NCBI GenBank assembly: GCA_028866895.1
Contig: JAGWHF010000003.1
Coordinates: 141,989 to 205,988 of the forward strand
Length of the DNA: 64,000 nt
DNA from: Nitrososphaerota archaeon
GTDB taxonomy: Archaea > Thermoproteota > Nitrososphaeria > Nitrososphaerales > Nitrosopumilaceae
Reading direction: 5' to 3'
Every line of letters begins with the position of its first letter. The first letter of the stretch is position 1. Both the position numbers and the translations under genes were made by a program. Shown here piece by piece: positions 51,832-59,819 of the stretch. The notes below the pieces were generated by a model, which did no database searches, was not told where the DNA came from, and saw only the letters and a program-made list of their open reading frames with translations.

Positions 51832-52227
51832 CTATTGATTTGTTTCTTCAACATTTATTTTTGCGTATTTTCCGGAGCCAGACGGAATGTGTTCTGCATC
51901 TACAAAGCTGTGCTTGTATTTAGAATACAGGCCCTTTTCCAGATCCTTCCTTGTTGAATCGCCGTTTATTTTCACGTATCTGAAAAAAGACTTTTTTTCT
52001 TTCAAAAACCGACGTAGTTTTTCGTTTGACGCGTTACCTCCAAGATGTTTCAGGTACGTCTCTTTGAGATCAGTGCTTGTGCCGACATAACGCCTGGTAT
52101 AGGTCCCATCAGACGTTTTTCTACCCTGAATCTCATACACTCCGCCAGTTGACGGAATTGATTCTGTGTTTTCATTACGACATTCAATTTTTTCGGACCA
52201 AATGATCCTCAGCGTAGCTTCTGCCAT
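51832..52227 (-). CDS. GIY-YIG-like protein (131 aa)
   Basis: The segment STGGVYEIQGRKTSDGTYTRRYVGTSTDLKETYLKH has the order GVYEI...RYVG-S-DL of a GIY-YIG nuclease core (Tyr, Tyr and Arg positions present). A later KDLEKGLYSKYKHSFVDAE could supply the metal-binding Glu. There is no extra DNA-binding domain, so it is smaller than homing or UvrC-like enzymes. It may act in DNA repair or phage defence. It stands alone, with no cognate methylase. Confidence 0.55.
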   Translation of the reverse strand: MAEATLRIIWSEKIECRNENTESIPSTGGVYEIQGRKTSDGTYTRRYVGTSTDLKETYLKHLGGNASNEKLRRFLKEKKSFFRYVKINGDSTRKDLEKGLYSKYKHSFVDAEHIPSGSGKYAKINVEETNQ

Positions 52228-52474
52228 GCATACTTATGTATAGAATGTAATAAAAGGGCTCGTATTCTTTGCATAGGATGAACACCCCCCCCTTCAATTT
52301 AATATGAAACGATTTTTTCAAAATTTTTTATTAATTTTTTACAAATTCAGCAATAGATAGAATTTAGGAAAAAACGAAAGGCTACAAGTATTTGAGAGAC
52401 ATTTTGAAAAACGTGAGGAAAAACCATTCTGTTTGCTCTAAAGGTTTAGGTTAGGCAAATGACTGACATAATCT

Positions 52475-52741
52475 GTGGTAGAATTCAAAACGTGTAGAAA
52501 GTGTCAAGCAAACAGGGTTGGCATTGAATGGATTAGAAATAGTGTTAATGATGTTATGATATTTAGCAAACCCAAGACTGGCACTGAAAGTCAGAACGTC
52601 TTAAATCATTTAATAGCACACGTAAAACTAGAAATCAACAAAGATGGAAAACCGCCTTGTTCCCTGTGTCTGTTTGAATATGGGCAGATGATCAACGATG
52701 CGATGTATGCATTCAAGAAGCAAAACTATACTCAAAGATAA
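52475..52741 (+). CDS. Hypothetical protein with two CxxC-like pairs (88 aa)
   Basis: From GTG 52475. FKTCRKCQANR near residue 4 and PPCSLCLFEYG near residue 61 could bind one zinc. The middle is QNVLNHLIAHVKLEINKDG. No family recognised. Its A+T-rich surroundings and orphan position fit accessory DNA. Confidence 0.45.
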   Translation: MVEFKTCRKCQANRVGIEWIRNSVNDVMIFSKPKTGTESQNVLNHLIAHVKLEINKDGKPPCSLCLFEYGQMINDAMYAFKKQNYTQR

Positions 52742-52959
52742 AAGAATAAGTTTCGCTTCAAAAGAATTGTTGATAGTAGATTTGTAGTAAAAAAGGGAGA
52801 CAGGATATTCAGCCTCCGTTTGTTTTTATCACCTGGTCTTTGTTGTAGACTTTTTCTGTTTAGTTGCCATTTAGACTAGGAATTTAGAGTAGGAATTTAC
52901 AGAATTATTAAGCATGTTAATGACGTCAAAATACGACAGTTCTTATTAATAGACGATGT

Positions 52960-53361
52960 ATGGCACGTATGCAAAGATGGTGCAAGGTTAGATTTAGTTT
53001 TACCACAGTTGAATCACATTATTATGCAGGAGGACAAACAGATTACGCGATTATTGAGGAAGATATTGAAAGAAAGCTGCCCCCTCACATCAAAAAATCA
53101 CAGCAAGGCAGAGATAAGAGTTTACCAAAAGGATCCTTGGAATATTCCATCAGCTATGATGATGTTGATCTTCCAAAACAAAAAGAAGAGGGCTCGTTTG
53201 CCTGGTTTCTAGCCAAAGATCCTTGCGAGGAGTTGCTTGAAGATGATATTGAACTAGTAAAAAATATCATAAAAAAGACACATGGTGTATCAAAGGATGC
53301 AGATAACAAGGTCAAGTACAAGATAATTCCAGAAGGTGCTATGTACGGAAATAATGGGTAG
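52960..53361 (+). CDS. Hypothetical protein (133 aa) upstream of a radical SAM enzyme
   Basis: ATG 52960. The sequence has VRFSFTTVESHYYAGGQTDYAIIEEDIE, a charged middle, SFAWFLAKDPCEELLEDDIELVKNIIKKTHG and KVKYKIIPEGAMYG. Its last 26 bases overlap the start of the radical SAM gene, so they are likely coupled. It could be a partner or substrate-binding protein, but nothing in it is diagnostic. Confidence 0.5.
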   Translation: MARMQRWCKVRFSFTTVESHYYAGGQTDYAIIEEDIERKLPPHIKKSQQGRDKSLPKGSLEYSISYDDVDLPKQKEEGSFAWFLAKDPCEELLEDDIELVKNIIKKTHGVSKDADNKVKYKIIPEGAMYGNNG

Positions 53362-54295
53362 AGGTTTTTGCCAGATAATTCGAGAATCCCCTGCGTATTT
53401 CCACGTAGGTCTCAAGATTGCAGGCTATAAACTTCTCAATAGGCGTAGCCCAATTTACGGTTCTGCCGATATCATCAACGTATGCAATTTGCATTGCGCC
53501 CACTGTTACTGGTGGCTTAACAGGAAAGAAAACGAGGAACTCACAGTAGAGCAATGGAAAAAAGTAATCGATGAGAAATTCAAAAAGAAACACGTCTTTC
53601 TAATTACTCTTGTAGGAGGAGAACCAACATTAAGGCCGGATGTCATACGGTTGTTTGCAAAAGAATATCCAAATCGAATATGCGTGGTCTCGAATGGAAC
53701 TTTGCCGCTGGTGAAGGTTCCCGGAGTATACTTTTATTGGATTTCAATTGATGGCACAGAACAGGTCCATGACCGCATACGAGGTCAGGGGACATATGAA
53801 AAGACCAGAAACAACATACTAGATTACATTGAAAAAAATGGGAAAAAGGGATGGAAGGACATCTGGATATCCATGACAATAAACTCCTTAAACTACAAAA
53901 CCGTCAGGGAGGTCATAGATGAGTGGCATTTCCATGTCAACAAGATAGGGTTTCAGTTCCACACGCCATTTATGAAAGGCGATCCTCTCTGGCTGCCCTA
54001 TGGTCCGGAAAGGACAAAACTTGTGGACGACATAATAGCACTCAAATCCAGTTACAAGGATGATTACATAATAAATCCAAAAAAACAACTTGAACTTATG
54101 AAGCAAAACTGGGGAGGTAAAGGGACAACCCCTATTGACTGTCCAACGTGGTCGATAATTTCAGTCGATCACATGGGAAGAGAAAAAAGACCATGCTGTA
54201 TTGGAAGTGCGGAAAAAGATTCCCTCAAGCCAATATGCGAGGACTGCGGACTGGGATGTTACTCTGTTTTTGTAGCAAACGGAATGAAAGGGTAA
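53336..54295 (+). CDS. Radical SAM protein with C-terminal cysteine cluster
   Basis: 319 residues (MGRGFCQIIRES at 53354 is an alternative start). The radical SAM cluster motif is CNLHCAHCYW (C-x3-C-x2-C), followed by LVGGEPTLRPD (GGE motif), CVVSNGTL and YFYWISIDGTEQVHDRIRG. The C-terminus has CPTWSI, RPCCIGSAEKDSLKPICEDCGLGCYS, a short cysteine-rich block like a reduced SPASM or HpnH-type tail. It may modify a peptide, a lipid or a cofactor; the substrate is unknown. Coupled to the upstream unknown gene and followed by tRNA-His. Confidence 0.8.
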   Translation: MLCTEIMGRGFCQIIRESPAYFHVGLKIAGYKLLNRRSPIYGSADIINVCNLHCAHCYWWLNRKENEELTVEQWKKVIDEKFKKKHVFLITLVGGEPTLRPDVIRLFAKEYPNRICVVSNGTLPLVKVPGVYFYWISIDGTEQVHDRIRGQGTYEKTRNNILDYIEKNGKKGWKDIWISMTINSLNYKTVREVIDEWHFHVNKIGFQFHTPFMKGDPLWLPYGPERTKLVDDIIALKSSYKDDYIINPKKQLELMKQNWGGKGTTPIDCPTWSIISVDHMGREKRPCCIGSAEKDSLKPICEDCGLGCYSVFVANGMKG

Positions 54296-54364
54296 ACTAT
54301 AACAGATTCTTTGACTCCAAGCGACCTTGCAACAACATCGTATCACCAGTACAAATAGTACAGG

Positions 54365-54437
54365 GGCCCTTGAGGGGAATCGAACCCCTGTCCGGGGATC
54401 CACAGTCCCCTATACTCGCCACTGTACTACAAGGGCC
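54365..54437 (-). tRNA. tRNA-His (anticodon GTG)
   Basis: The anticodon arm is GGGGA-CTGTGGA-TCCCC, anticodon GTG. The acceptor stem GCCCTTG/CAAGGGC is preceded by a genomically encoded G at position -1 facing C73, the identity pair of tRNA-His. The T-arm is AGGGG-TTCGATT-CCCCT. CCA is not encoded. Confidence 0.95.
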
Positions 54438-54512
54438 ACATATGGTCAAGTCCTTTTCAGTCCAGTATTAATCTTAACTAAACTTAGCCGCCTGAATTTA
54501 ATCCAACGATTA

Positions 54513-55565
54513 TTACGGGTTTATTATTCCCCGCCCTATTATCTTGCCCTGTTTTAGCATAGTAAGCGCCTCGGTTGCCTCGCTGAGCTTGAATTTGTTC
54601 GAGATCACTGGCTTGATGACCCCTCGTTCTGCAAGGGATACAAGTTCTATCATGTCATTCATCGAACCCGTGTACGACCCGATTAGCTTGTATGCTCTTG
54701 TGGGCATTGAGACTAGGTTCAGCTGGAGTGCACCGCCGAAAAGTCCCACCAAGACCACACGTGCCCTCCGCCTGAGCACCTGCATGTCTGTTTCCACCGT
54801 CTTGCTGCCATTGACAAAGTCTATTACAGCATCAGCACCTAGATTTCCCGTAAGCTCCATCACGGCCTTAACCGCGTCCTCATTTTTTGAGTTCACTGTG
54901 GCATCAGCACCGTTCTCCCTTGCAACCTTCAATTTGTTATCATCAATATCCATGGCAATTATTCTTGCCCCCGTTATCGCCCTTGCCAGCTGCATTCCCA
55001 TCAGTCCCAGTCCGCCGGCGCCCACTATAACCACATTATCGTTAGGCTTGAGGTTAGCGTTCTTTACGGCACCGAAAGCTGTAAGTGCGGAACATGACAG
55101 AGGGGCGCTTACATCCGTGCTAAGATTTTGCAGCCTAGCAAGGTACTTGAAGCTTGGTACAAGGACATATTCGGCATAGCCACCATCATTATAGACTCCA
55201 AGAGACCTCGGCTTGTCACATAGGTTCTCCTCCCCCACCCGGCATGCTGGGCACAGACCCTCTCCAATCCAGGGAAATACAAGCACCTTCTCGCCGTTTG
55301 CAAAACCTTCAACATCCTCGCCCATTGAATCCACGACCCCTGCCACCTCATGACCCGGAGTCAGCGGATACTTTACGCCCCTGTCTGTGGTCTTCATTAT
55401 CTGTCCTCCGGGGCCCTCATATCCTCCGTCCCACAGATGGATGTCGCTGTGACATACGCCTGCAGACTGGACCTTTACCAGAACCTGGGATCCCTTGGGC
55501 TTGGGCGTATCAAGGGTTTGAACCTCGAGAGGTTCCTTTATCCTTACTATCCTCGCGGCCTGCAT
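54513..55565 (-). CDS. Zinc-dependent alcohol dehydrogenase (MDR family)
   Basis: 350 residues from ATG 55565 (MQAARIVRIKEP). A TATA box (minus strand CTTATATG, about 55588-55595) lies 26 bases upstream, so the ATG at 55583 would be ahead of the transcript start. Catalytic zinc ligands are in GVCHSDIH and PGHEVAG. The structural zinc loop reads GEGLCPACRVGEENLCD, with Glu replacing one Cys as in Sulfolobus ADH. The NAD-binding loop is VIVGAGGLGLMG. It oxidises or reduces alcohols/aldehydes; the physiological substrate is unknown. Confidence 0.93.
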   Translation of the reverse strand: MQAARIVRIKEPLEVQTLDTPKPKGSQVLVKVQSAGVCHSDIHLWDGGYEGPGGQIMKTTDRGVKYPLTPGHEVAGVVDSMGEDVEGFANGEKVLVFPWIGEGLCPACRVGEENLCDKPRSLGVYNDGGYAEYVLVPSFKYLARLQNLSTDVSAPLSCSALTAFGAVKNANLKPNDNVVIVGAGGLGLMGMQLARAITGARIIAMDIDDNKLKVARENGADATVNSKNEDAVKAVMELTGNLGADAVIDFVNGSKTVETDMQVLRRRARVVLVGLFGGALQLNLVSMPTRAYKLIGSYTGSMNDMIELVSLAERGVIKPVISNKFKLSEATEALTMLKQGKIIGRGIINP

Positions 55566-55749
55566 ACCTGAACCTACCAGCATGTCATATAAGATAGTTT
55601 TTGTGATTCCTACCCCGCCTGCCTAAAATGACCCCCTCCTTGCAAACACACCACAGAATTACCAGTTAGACCAAAGATCACAACCTGCTGTTTTTTGAGC
55701 CAGACAATCACCTCTAAGTTTATTACTACCAGAAAAATACTTCGCAGTT

Positions 55750-55884
55750 ATGAAGTTTAGAATGTGGTTTGTCTCAATGGCAATCGCGGCCGCGGTGGTC
55801 TTTTACAGCACCTTTTACCTTGGCCACTTCCTCTGCGTACCAATGGAAGGTGCACCGTGCGTGTCATTGATAGGTTCTACTTAG
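55750..55884 (+). CDS. Tiny membrane or secreted protein (44 aa)
   Basis: ATG 55750: MKFRMWFVSMAIAAAVVFYS, then TFYLGHFLCVPMEGAPCVSLIGST. It has one hydrophobic helix after a basic start, then a tail with two cysteines. It lies 30 bases before the TYW1 gene in the same direction. No family recognised, but the composition is strongly membrane-protein-like. Confidence 0.5.
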   Translation: MKFRMWFVSMAIAAAVVFYSTFYLGHFLCVPMEGAPCVSLIGST

Positions 55885-55914
55885 ATTTAATTAAAAGATG
55901 GTGGGACAATTGTC

Positions 55915-56946
55915 ATGAGCTGTTCTGGAGAGACTACCGAGGCCAGCGATGAGTTCATCCAGATAAGGCCCACCCTGCTGAATCAGCTAAAGAAGGCAAA
56001 GTACGGTGTTGCTGATCACGGCACCGTCGAGCTCTGCCACTGGACAAAAAAATCATTCAGAAATGAAGGCGACTGCTACAAGCACAAGTTTTACGGCATA
56101 TCAACCCACAGATGCATGGAATTCTCGCCTGCAGGCATGTTCTGCGAGAACAGGTGCGTCTATTGCTGGCGCCCAATGGAGTTTTACAGCTCCATGAAGA
56201 TGCCCCAGGACAAGGTAGCTCCTCCCGAAGTAATCCTGTCGAGGCTGATGGAGGAGCGCGAGAGGTTGATAATGGGCCATTATGGAGACCCCAAATCAGA
56301 CGCAAAGAAGATAGACGAGTCACTCCTTCCTAGCCATTATGCCATATCCCTCTCCGGCGAGCCCACCATGTACCCCCAGCTCCCCGAGCTGATAAGATAC
56401 CTCAAGCAGATCCCCGCCACAAAGTCGGTCTTTCTTGTCACAAACGGCCAGGAGCCAGAGATGCTCGAGAGGTTGAGGGATGAGGACTCCCTGCCAACCC
56501 AGCTCTACCTTTCAACCAACGCGCCAAACGAGAAGGTCTTCCACCTTGTCAACAAGCCCAAGTACAAGGATGCGTGGGAGAGGTGGAATTCAAGTCTAGA
56601 CATAATTTCAAGACTTGACGGCACAAGGTCTGTTCTGCGGTTCACCCTCATACGCGGCCACAACGAGGATGAGGGGCTAGTCCCAGAGTATTCCGAGATG
56701 GTGAAAAGAGGAAATACCCACTTTATCGAGATCAAATCCTACATGCATGTCGGGCGCTCCACCAACAGGCTTGCATACTCTGACATGCTGGACATGTCGG
56801 AGATTAGAAGTTTCTCAGGCATGCTGGCAAGACAGAGCGGCATATATTCTGTTATGGATGAGAGTGAGATCTCAAGGATCGTCGTATTGCAGAACATGAG
56901 GAGGTTCAAGGACCGACTGATTTCCTCGTATGCAGATACCAATTAG
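55915..56946 (+). CDS. taw1: 4-demethylwyosine synthase TYW1 (Taw1)
   Basis: 343 residues. The radical SAM motif is CENRCVYCWRP, with a second cluster built from upstream cysteines (ELCHWTKKSFRNEGDCYKHKFYG...THRCMEF). SLSGEPTMYPQL, FLVTNGQEP and STNAPNEKVF follow. It converts N1-methylguanosine at position 37 of tRNA-Phe to 4-demethylwyosine using pyruvate. There is no flavodoxin domain, as in other archaea. It overlaps the rdgB 3' end on the other strand by 41 bases. Confidence 0.93.
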   Translation: MSCSGETTEASDEFIQIRPTLLNQLKKAKYGVADHGTVELCHWTKKSFRNEGDCYKHKFYGISTHRCMEFSPAGMFCENRCVYCWRPMEFYSSMKMPQDKVAPPEVILSRLMEERERLIMGHYGDPKSDAKKIDESLLPSHYAISLSGEPTMYPQLPELIRYLKQIPATKSVFLVTNGQEPEMLERLRDEDSLPTQLYLSTNAPNEKVFHLVNKPKYKDAWERWNSSLDIISRLDGTRSVLRFTLIRGHNEDEGLVPEYSEMVKRGNTHFIEIKSYMHVGRSTNRLAYSDMLDMSEIRSFSGMLARQSGIYSVMDESEISRIVVLQNMRRFKDRLISSYADTN

Positions 56947-57469
56947 CAAATTTTCTCAGTGCAAGATACCTGTGTGATATCAAGTTCTTATCAGGGATTT
57001 GGGAGTACGTAAGGCTGTGCCCCTCCGGAATAAAAATCGGATCATACCCCCACCTGCTGCCTTTCTCCCTGCCGGCAATCCTACCCCTCACGTTTGACGA
57101 GAACAGCATCACCCTGTCTCGCGCTCCGCAATAGGCTATTACTGACCGAAACCTTGCCGTCCTATCTCTTGAAACGAGTTTGAGAAGCCCCTTGTTTCCG
57201 AGGGTATCAAACACGTATGACGAGTACGGACCGGGGAACCCTTTAAGCGAGCTTATGAAAAGCCCGACGTCCTCCACGATGACAGGTTTTGAAATCATGG
57301 AATATGCCTCCCTTGCCTTGTGCCGTGCAATTTTCTCCAGTCTTTCATCCTGTACCTCCTCCAGTGAACACCTGTAAAATTTGAGATCTAATCCAAACCC
57401 TGCAAGTATCGACTTTGCCTCCTCGAACTTGTGCCTGTTCGATGAGGCAAAATATATTCTAGACGACAT
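56906..57469 (-). CDS. rdgB: XTP/dITP diphosphatase (RdgB/HAM1)
   Basis: 187 residues from ATG 57469. GGGAGGT five bases before it fits a ribosome-binding site inside the bud32 end; ATG 57475 would be too close. The family signature IYFASSNRHKFEEAKSIL is at the start, with KAREAYSMISKPVIVEDVGLFI, FPGPYSSYVFDTLG and WGYDPIFIPEG following. It removes deaminated purine nucleotides from the pool. It overlaps bud32 by 11 bases, the same order seen in many archaea. Confidence 0.94.
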   Translation of the reverse strand: MSSRIYFASSNRHKFEEAKSILAGFGLDLKFYRCSLEEVQDERLEKIARHKAREAYSMISKPVIVEDVGLFISSLKGFPGPYSSYVFDTLGNKGLLKLVSRDRTARFRSVIAYCGARDRVMLFSSNVRGRIAGREKGSRWGYDPIFIPEGHSLTYSQIPDKNLISHRYLALRKFANWYLHTRKSVGP

Positions 57470-58103
57470 TGGCATACCTCCCCCTCCCCTCAATCACCGA
57501 GACCTGAGAGAGAACCTGTCCCAACCTCTGCGTGCCCACAGAATTGGCGTAACCCCTAAGGAACGACCGCCAGGCCGAATCCACAATACTGGCATGTGCG
57601 CTGTTGAGTACCTCCTTGAAAAGCCTGAGGTCTATTGCATGATCCTCAACTCTTTCGGTATGTTGGGCAAGCCCAAAGTCCAGAATTACCAGCCTGCCGT
57701 GAGACAGTATGAAGTTGGATGTCGTAAGATCCCCGTGCATCACGCCGTTCTTGTGCAGAATTCCCACCATCCTCCCAATCCTCTCGCATAACTTCACTAT
57801 CGCCACCCCATGAAGGTCCCGTACCAACATTCCTCCCACATACTGCAGGTAGATCTCGAAATTTTCCTGATTTACAAAATAAACCAGCGGCGTGCTTACC
57901 CCGAAGGACTTTACCTCAGAAATCATCCTTGCCTCCCTGGCGGTCCTCTGTGCCCGGATCCTGTTGTCAAGCACTTCGTTCCTGTACTCCTTTCTTTTCC
58001 TGATCTTCAGGACTGCCCTACTCCCTCCCCATGTAGTCAGATAGATGTCTGCCTCCGCCCCCTTCTTTACAAGCCTCAACACCGTGCAAATACTGCCGCT
58101 CAT
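57459..58103 (-). CDS. bud32: KEOPS complex kinase/ATPase Bud32
   Basis: 214 residues of the small RIO-like kinase fold: KKGAEADIYLTTW (nucleotide loop), AVLKIRKRKEYRNEVLD, GILHKNGVMHGDLTTSNFIL (catalytic loop) and VILDFGLAQHTERVEDHAIDL. It works with Kae1 in making the t6A modification of tRNA. Kae1 is a separate gene nearby (58835-59818), not fused as in some archaea. Confidence 0.93.
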   Translation of the reverse strand: MSGSICTVLRLVKKGAEADIYLTTWGGSRAVLKIRKRKEYRNEVLDNRIRAQRTAREARMISEVKSFGVSTPLVYFVNQENFEIYLQYVGGMLVRDLHGVAIVKLCERIGRMVGILHKNGVMHGDLTTSNFILSHGRLVILDFGLAQHTERVEDHAIDLRLFKEVLNSAHASIVDSAWRSFLRGYANSVGTQRLGQVLSQVSVIEGRGRYANVV

Positions 58104-58415
58104 AATTTAAGTGGCTCTGATGCAAATTCGGCTGATAATGATATTACACCCCTTTTTATTCATGGGTGTGGTCTCTCCAAATCTTTGTTTGCAATAAAGA
58201 CAACAAGCCAGCCGTTTGTTCCCACTCTTGAACTGTCAGGCTTCAACTTCAGAAAGTATGGTGCATGAATTGCAGGAGAACGATAGTCGCGATATTGTCT
58301 CTGCCATGAATATCTCTTACAAGGGGTGGAGTAGGTTTTGCCATCCACGACGGCTTTCAGATGAAGTAGTGAGGGTGGAACCCGGACATCTTACAGCCTG
58401 GAATCCTCAGAGTCG
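58104..58415. other. About 310 bases with no supported gene
   Basis: Only weak frames run through it (for example a 62-codon leftward frame, 58160-58348). It should hold the promoters of bud32 and of the PH-like gene; an A-T-rich CCTTTTTATTC at about 58151-58161 is a possible TATA element. Confidence 0.4.
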
Positions 58416-58841
58416 ATGGAAGCAAGCCGCAAGCTCTGGGATGACTGCATGTCATCTGACAAATTTGTAGCAGAACCAGTTACAATTATAACGCACGGCG
58501 GAAGAGAAGACAAAATGCTGCCAAACGAGAAGAGGATAATGCAGGAGGACTGTTCAGAAGAGGGTACCGGGCCTGGAGTCCTCACACTAACGAACATGAG
58601 AATTGCGTTTGACAAGACAGAGGGAAGAATCGCCGATTTTTCCAAGAGATTTGTCGATTCCATCTTTGAGGCAAGGTTAGACCGTGTAGCCGAGGTCTCC
58701 AGACAGGGCAGGTTCATAAAGACTCTGGGGATCAAGATAAGGACAGACTCTGGAGAGAAGGCCTTCAAGTTTGGCGTCTTCAACATAGGAAAATGGGAAA
58801 AGGCAATCCGCAAGGCTATGGCGGACTACAAGGATCAATAA
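58416..58841 (+). CDS. PH/GRAM-like domain protein (141 aa)
   Basis: The block PGVLTLTNMRIAFDKTEGRIADFSKRFVDSIFEARLDRVAEVSRQG, then TLGIKIRTDSGEKAFKFGVFNIGKWEKAIRKAM has the strand-rich body and final helix of a PH/GRAM-like fold, with the typical LTNxRI phrase of bacterial and archaeal members. Cytoplasmic, no membrane segment. Its role is unknown; it may bind lipid or protein at the membrane. The last seven bases overlap kae1 convergently. Confidence 0.6.
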   Translation: MEASRKLWDDCMSSDKFVAEPVTIITHGGREDKMLPNEKRIMQEDCSEEGTGPGVLTLTNMRIAFDKTEGRIADFSKRFVDSIFEARLDRVAEVSRQGRFIKTLGIKIRTDSGEKAFKFGVFNIGKWEKAIRKAMADYKDQ

Positions 58842-59818
58842 TCAACCTCGACCGAGTCTACCCTCCATGATTGGCGCACAAACGTATCCTCAAGCTTGGC
58901 GCCCTCCTTCCTTGTTGATTCCAGCAAGGCCAACCACGAGATCTGCGAGCCGCAATCCCCCGCATATTCCTTGGGAGATACGAAGAACCTGCAACCATGC
59001 CGCCTGCATATGCTTTGAAGGATTTCCGAGAGCCTCCTGTTGGCAGCCACTCCCCCTACAACAAGGAACTCCTTCTTCCCGGTAAAGGAAAGGGCCCGCT
59101 CTACCGCCTCCCCCACCATAGAGAAGGCGGTCTCCTGAAGAGAGAAGCAGGCGGTCTCAAGGCCGCCCGGAATTATCTGCTTTGTGGCCGAGAAAAGTCC
59201 CGAGAAGGATACATCATTACCCTTCACGACGTACGGAAGAGGCTCGTACCTTGAGGATTTAGAGGCAAGATCCTCTATCTTCGGACCGCAAGGCGACGCA
59301 AAACCCGCATATCTCCCGATCTGATCAAGCAGCTGTCCCAGCGTGATATCAAGGGTTTCCCCAAAAACCCTCCACCGCCTGCCAAGAAAGGCAAGAATCA
59401 TCGTGTGCCCGCCAGATACTAGGAGCACCAGGGGATCCCTTGCCCCCGTAAGCATCTTGCCCAGCTCTATATGCCCCAATGCGTGATTGACTGGATAAAT
59501 CGGGATTCCATAGTAGGACGCAATAGAACGTGCTACAACGGCACCTATCCTAAGGCAAGGACCCAGTCCTGGACCAGCAGCATATGAGACAATGTCAAGG
59601 TCCGAGATTCCCACGCCTGCGCTTGCGAGGCATTCGGAGAGTACATGTGGCGAGTTTTCGGCATGGTGCCTTGAAGCCTCCCTTGGATGTATCCCTTCCC
59701 CCTCGGGCGGCCTGTAAATCCTCCTTACATCAGCCAGTATCCTTCCCTTTTTTCCCCGCCTCTCAAGGAGGGCGCAAGAAAATGTGTGAGCGGTGCTTTC
59801 TATCCCAAGGCAGAGCAT
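58835..59818 (-). CDS. kae1: tRNA N6-threonylcarbamoyladenosine transferase Kae1
   Basis: 327 residues of the ASKHA fold: GIESTAHTFSCALLE, the metal-binding HAENSPHVL (family HxxxH), AAGPGLGPCLRIGA, NHALGHIELG, LLVSGGHTMILA and VVGGVAANRRLSEIL. It transfers threonylcarbamoyl to A37 of ANN-decoding tRNAs. It follows the YchF-like GTPase gene by one base and is likely co-transcribed with it. Confidence 0.95.
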   Translation of the reverse strand: MLCLGIESTAHTFSCALLERRGKKGRILADVRRIYRPPEGEGIHPREASRHHAENSPHVLSECLASAGVGISDLDIVSYAAGPGLGPCLRIGAVVARSIASYYGIPIYPVNHALGHIELGKMLTGARDPLVLLVSGGHTMILAFLGRRWRVFGETLDITLGQLLDQIGRYAGFASPCGPKIEDLASKSSRYEPLPYVVKGNDVSFSGLFSATKQIIPGGLETACFSLQETAFSMVGEAVERALSFTGKKEFLVVGGVAANRRLSEILQSICRRHGCRFFVSPKEYAGDCGSQISWLALLESTRKEGAKLEDTFVRQSWRVDSVEVDY

Positions 59819-59819
59819 C

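Noticed and set aside
52818-52872. A 13-codon leftward basic peptide frame (MATKQKKSTTKTR)
   Set aside because: Too short to defend without comparative data.
58160-58348. A 62-codon leftward frame upstream of bud32
   Set aside because: Plausible in places but without start-site support or recognisable family; not listed as a gene.
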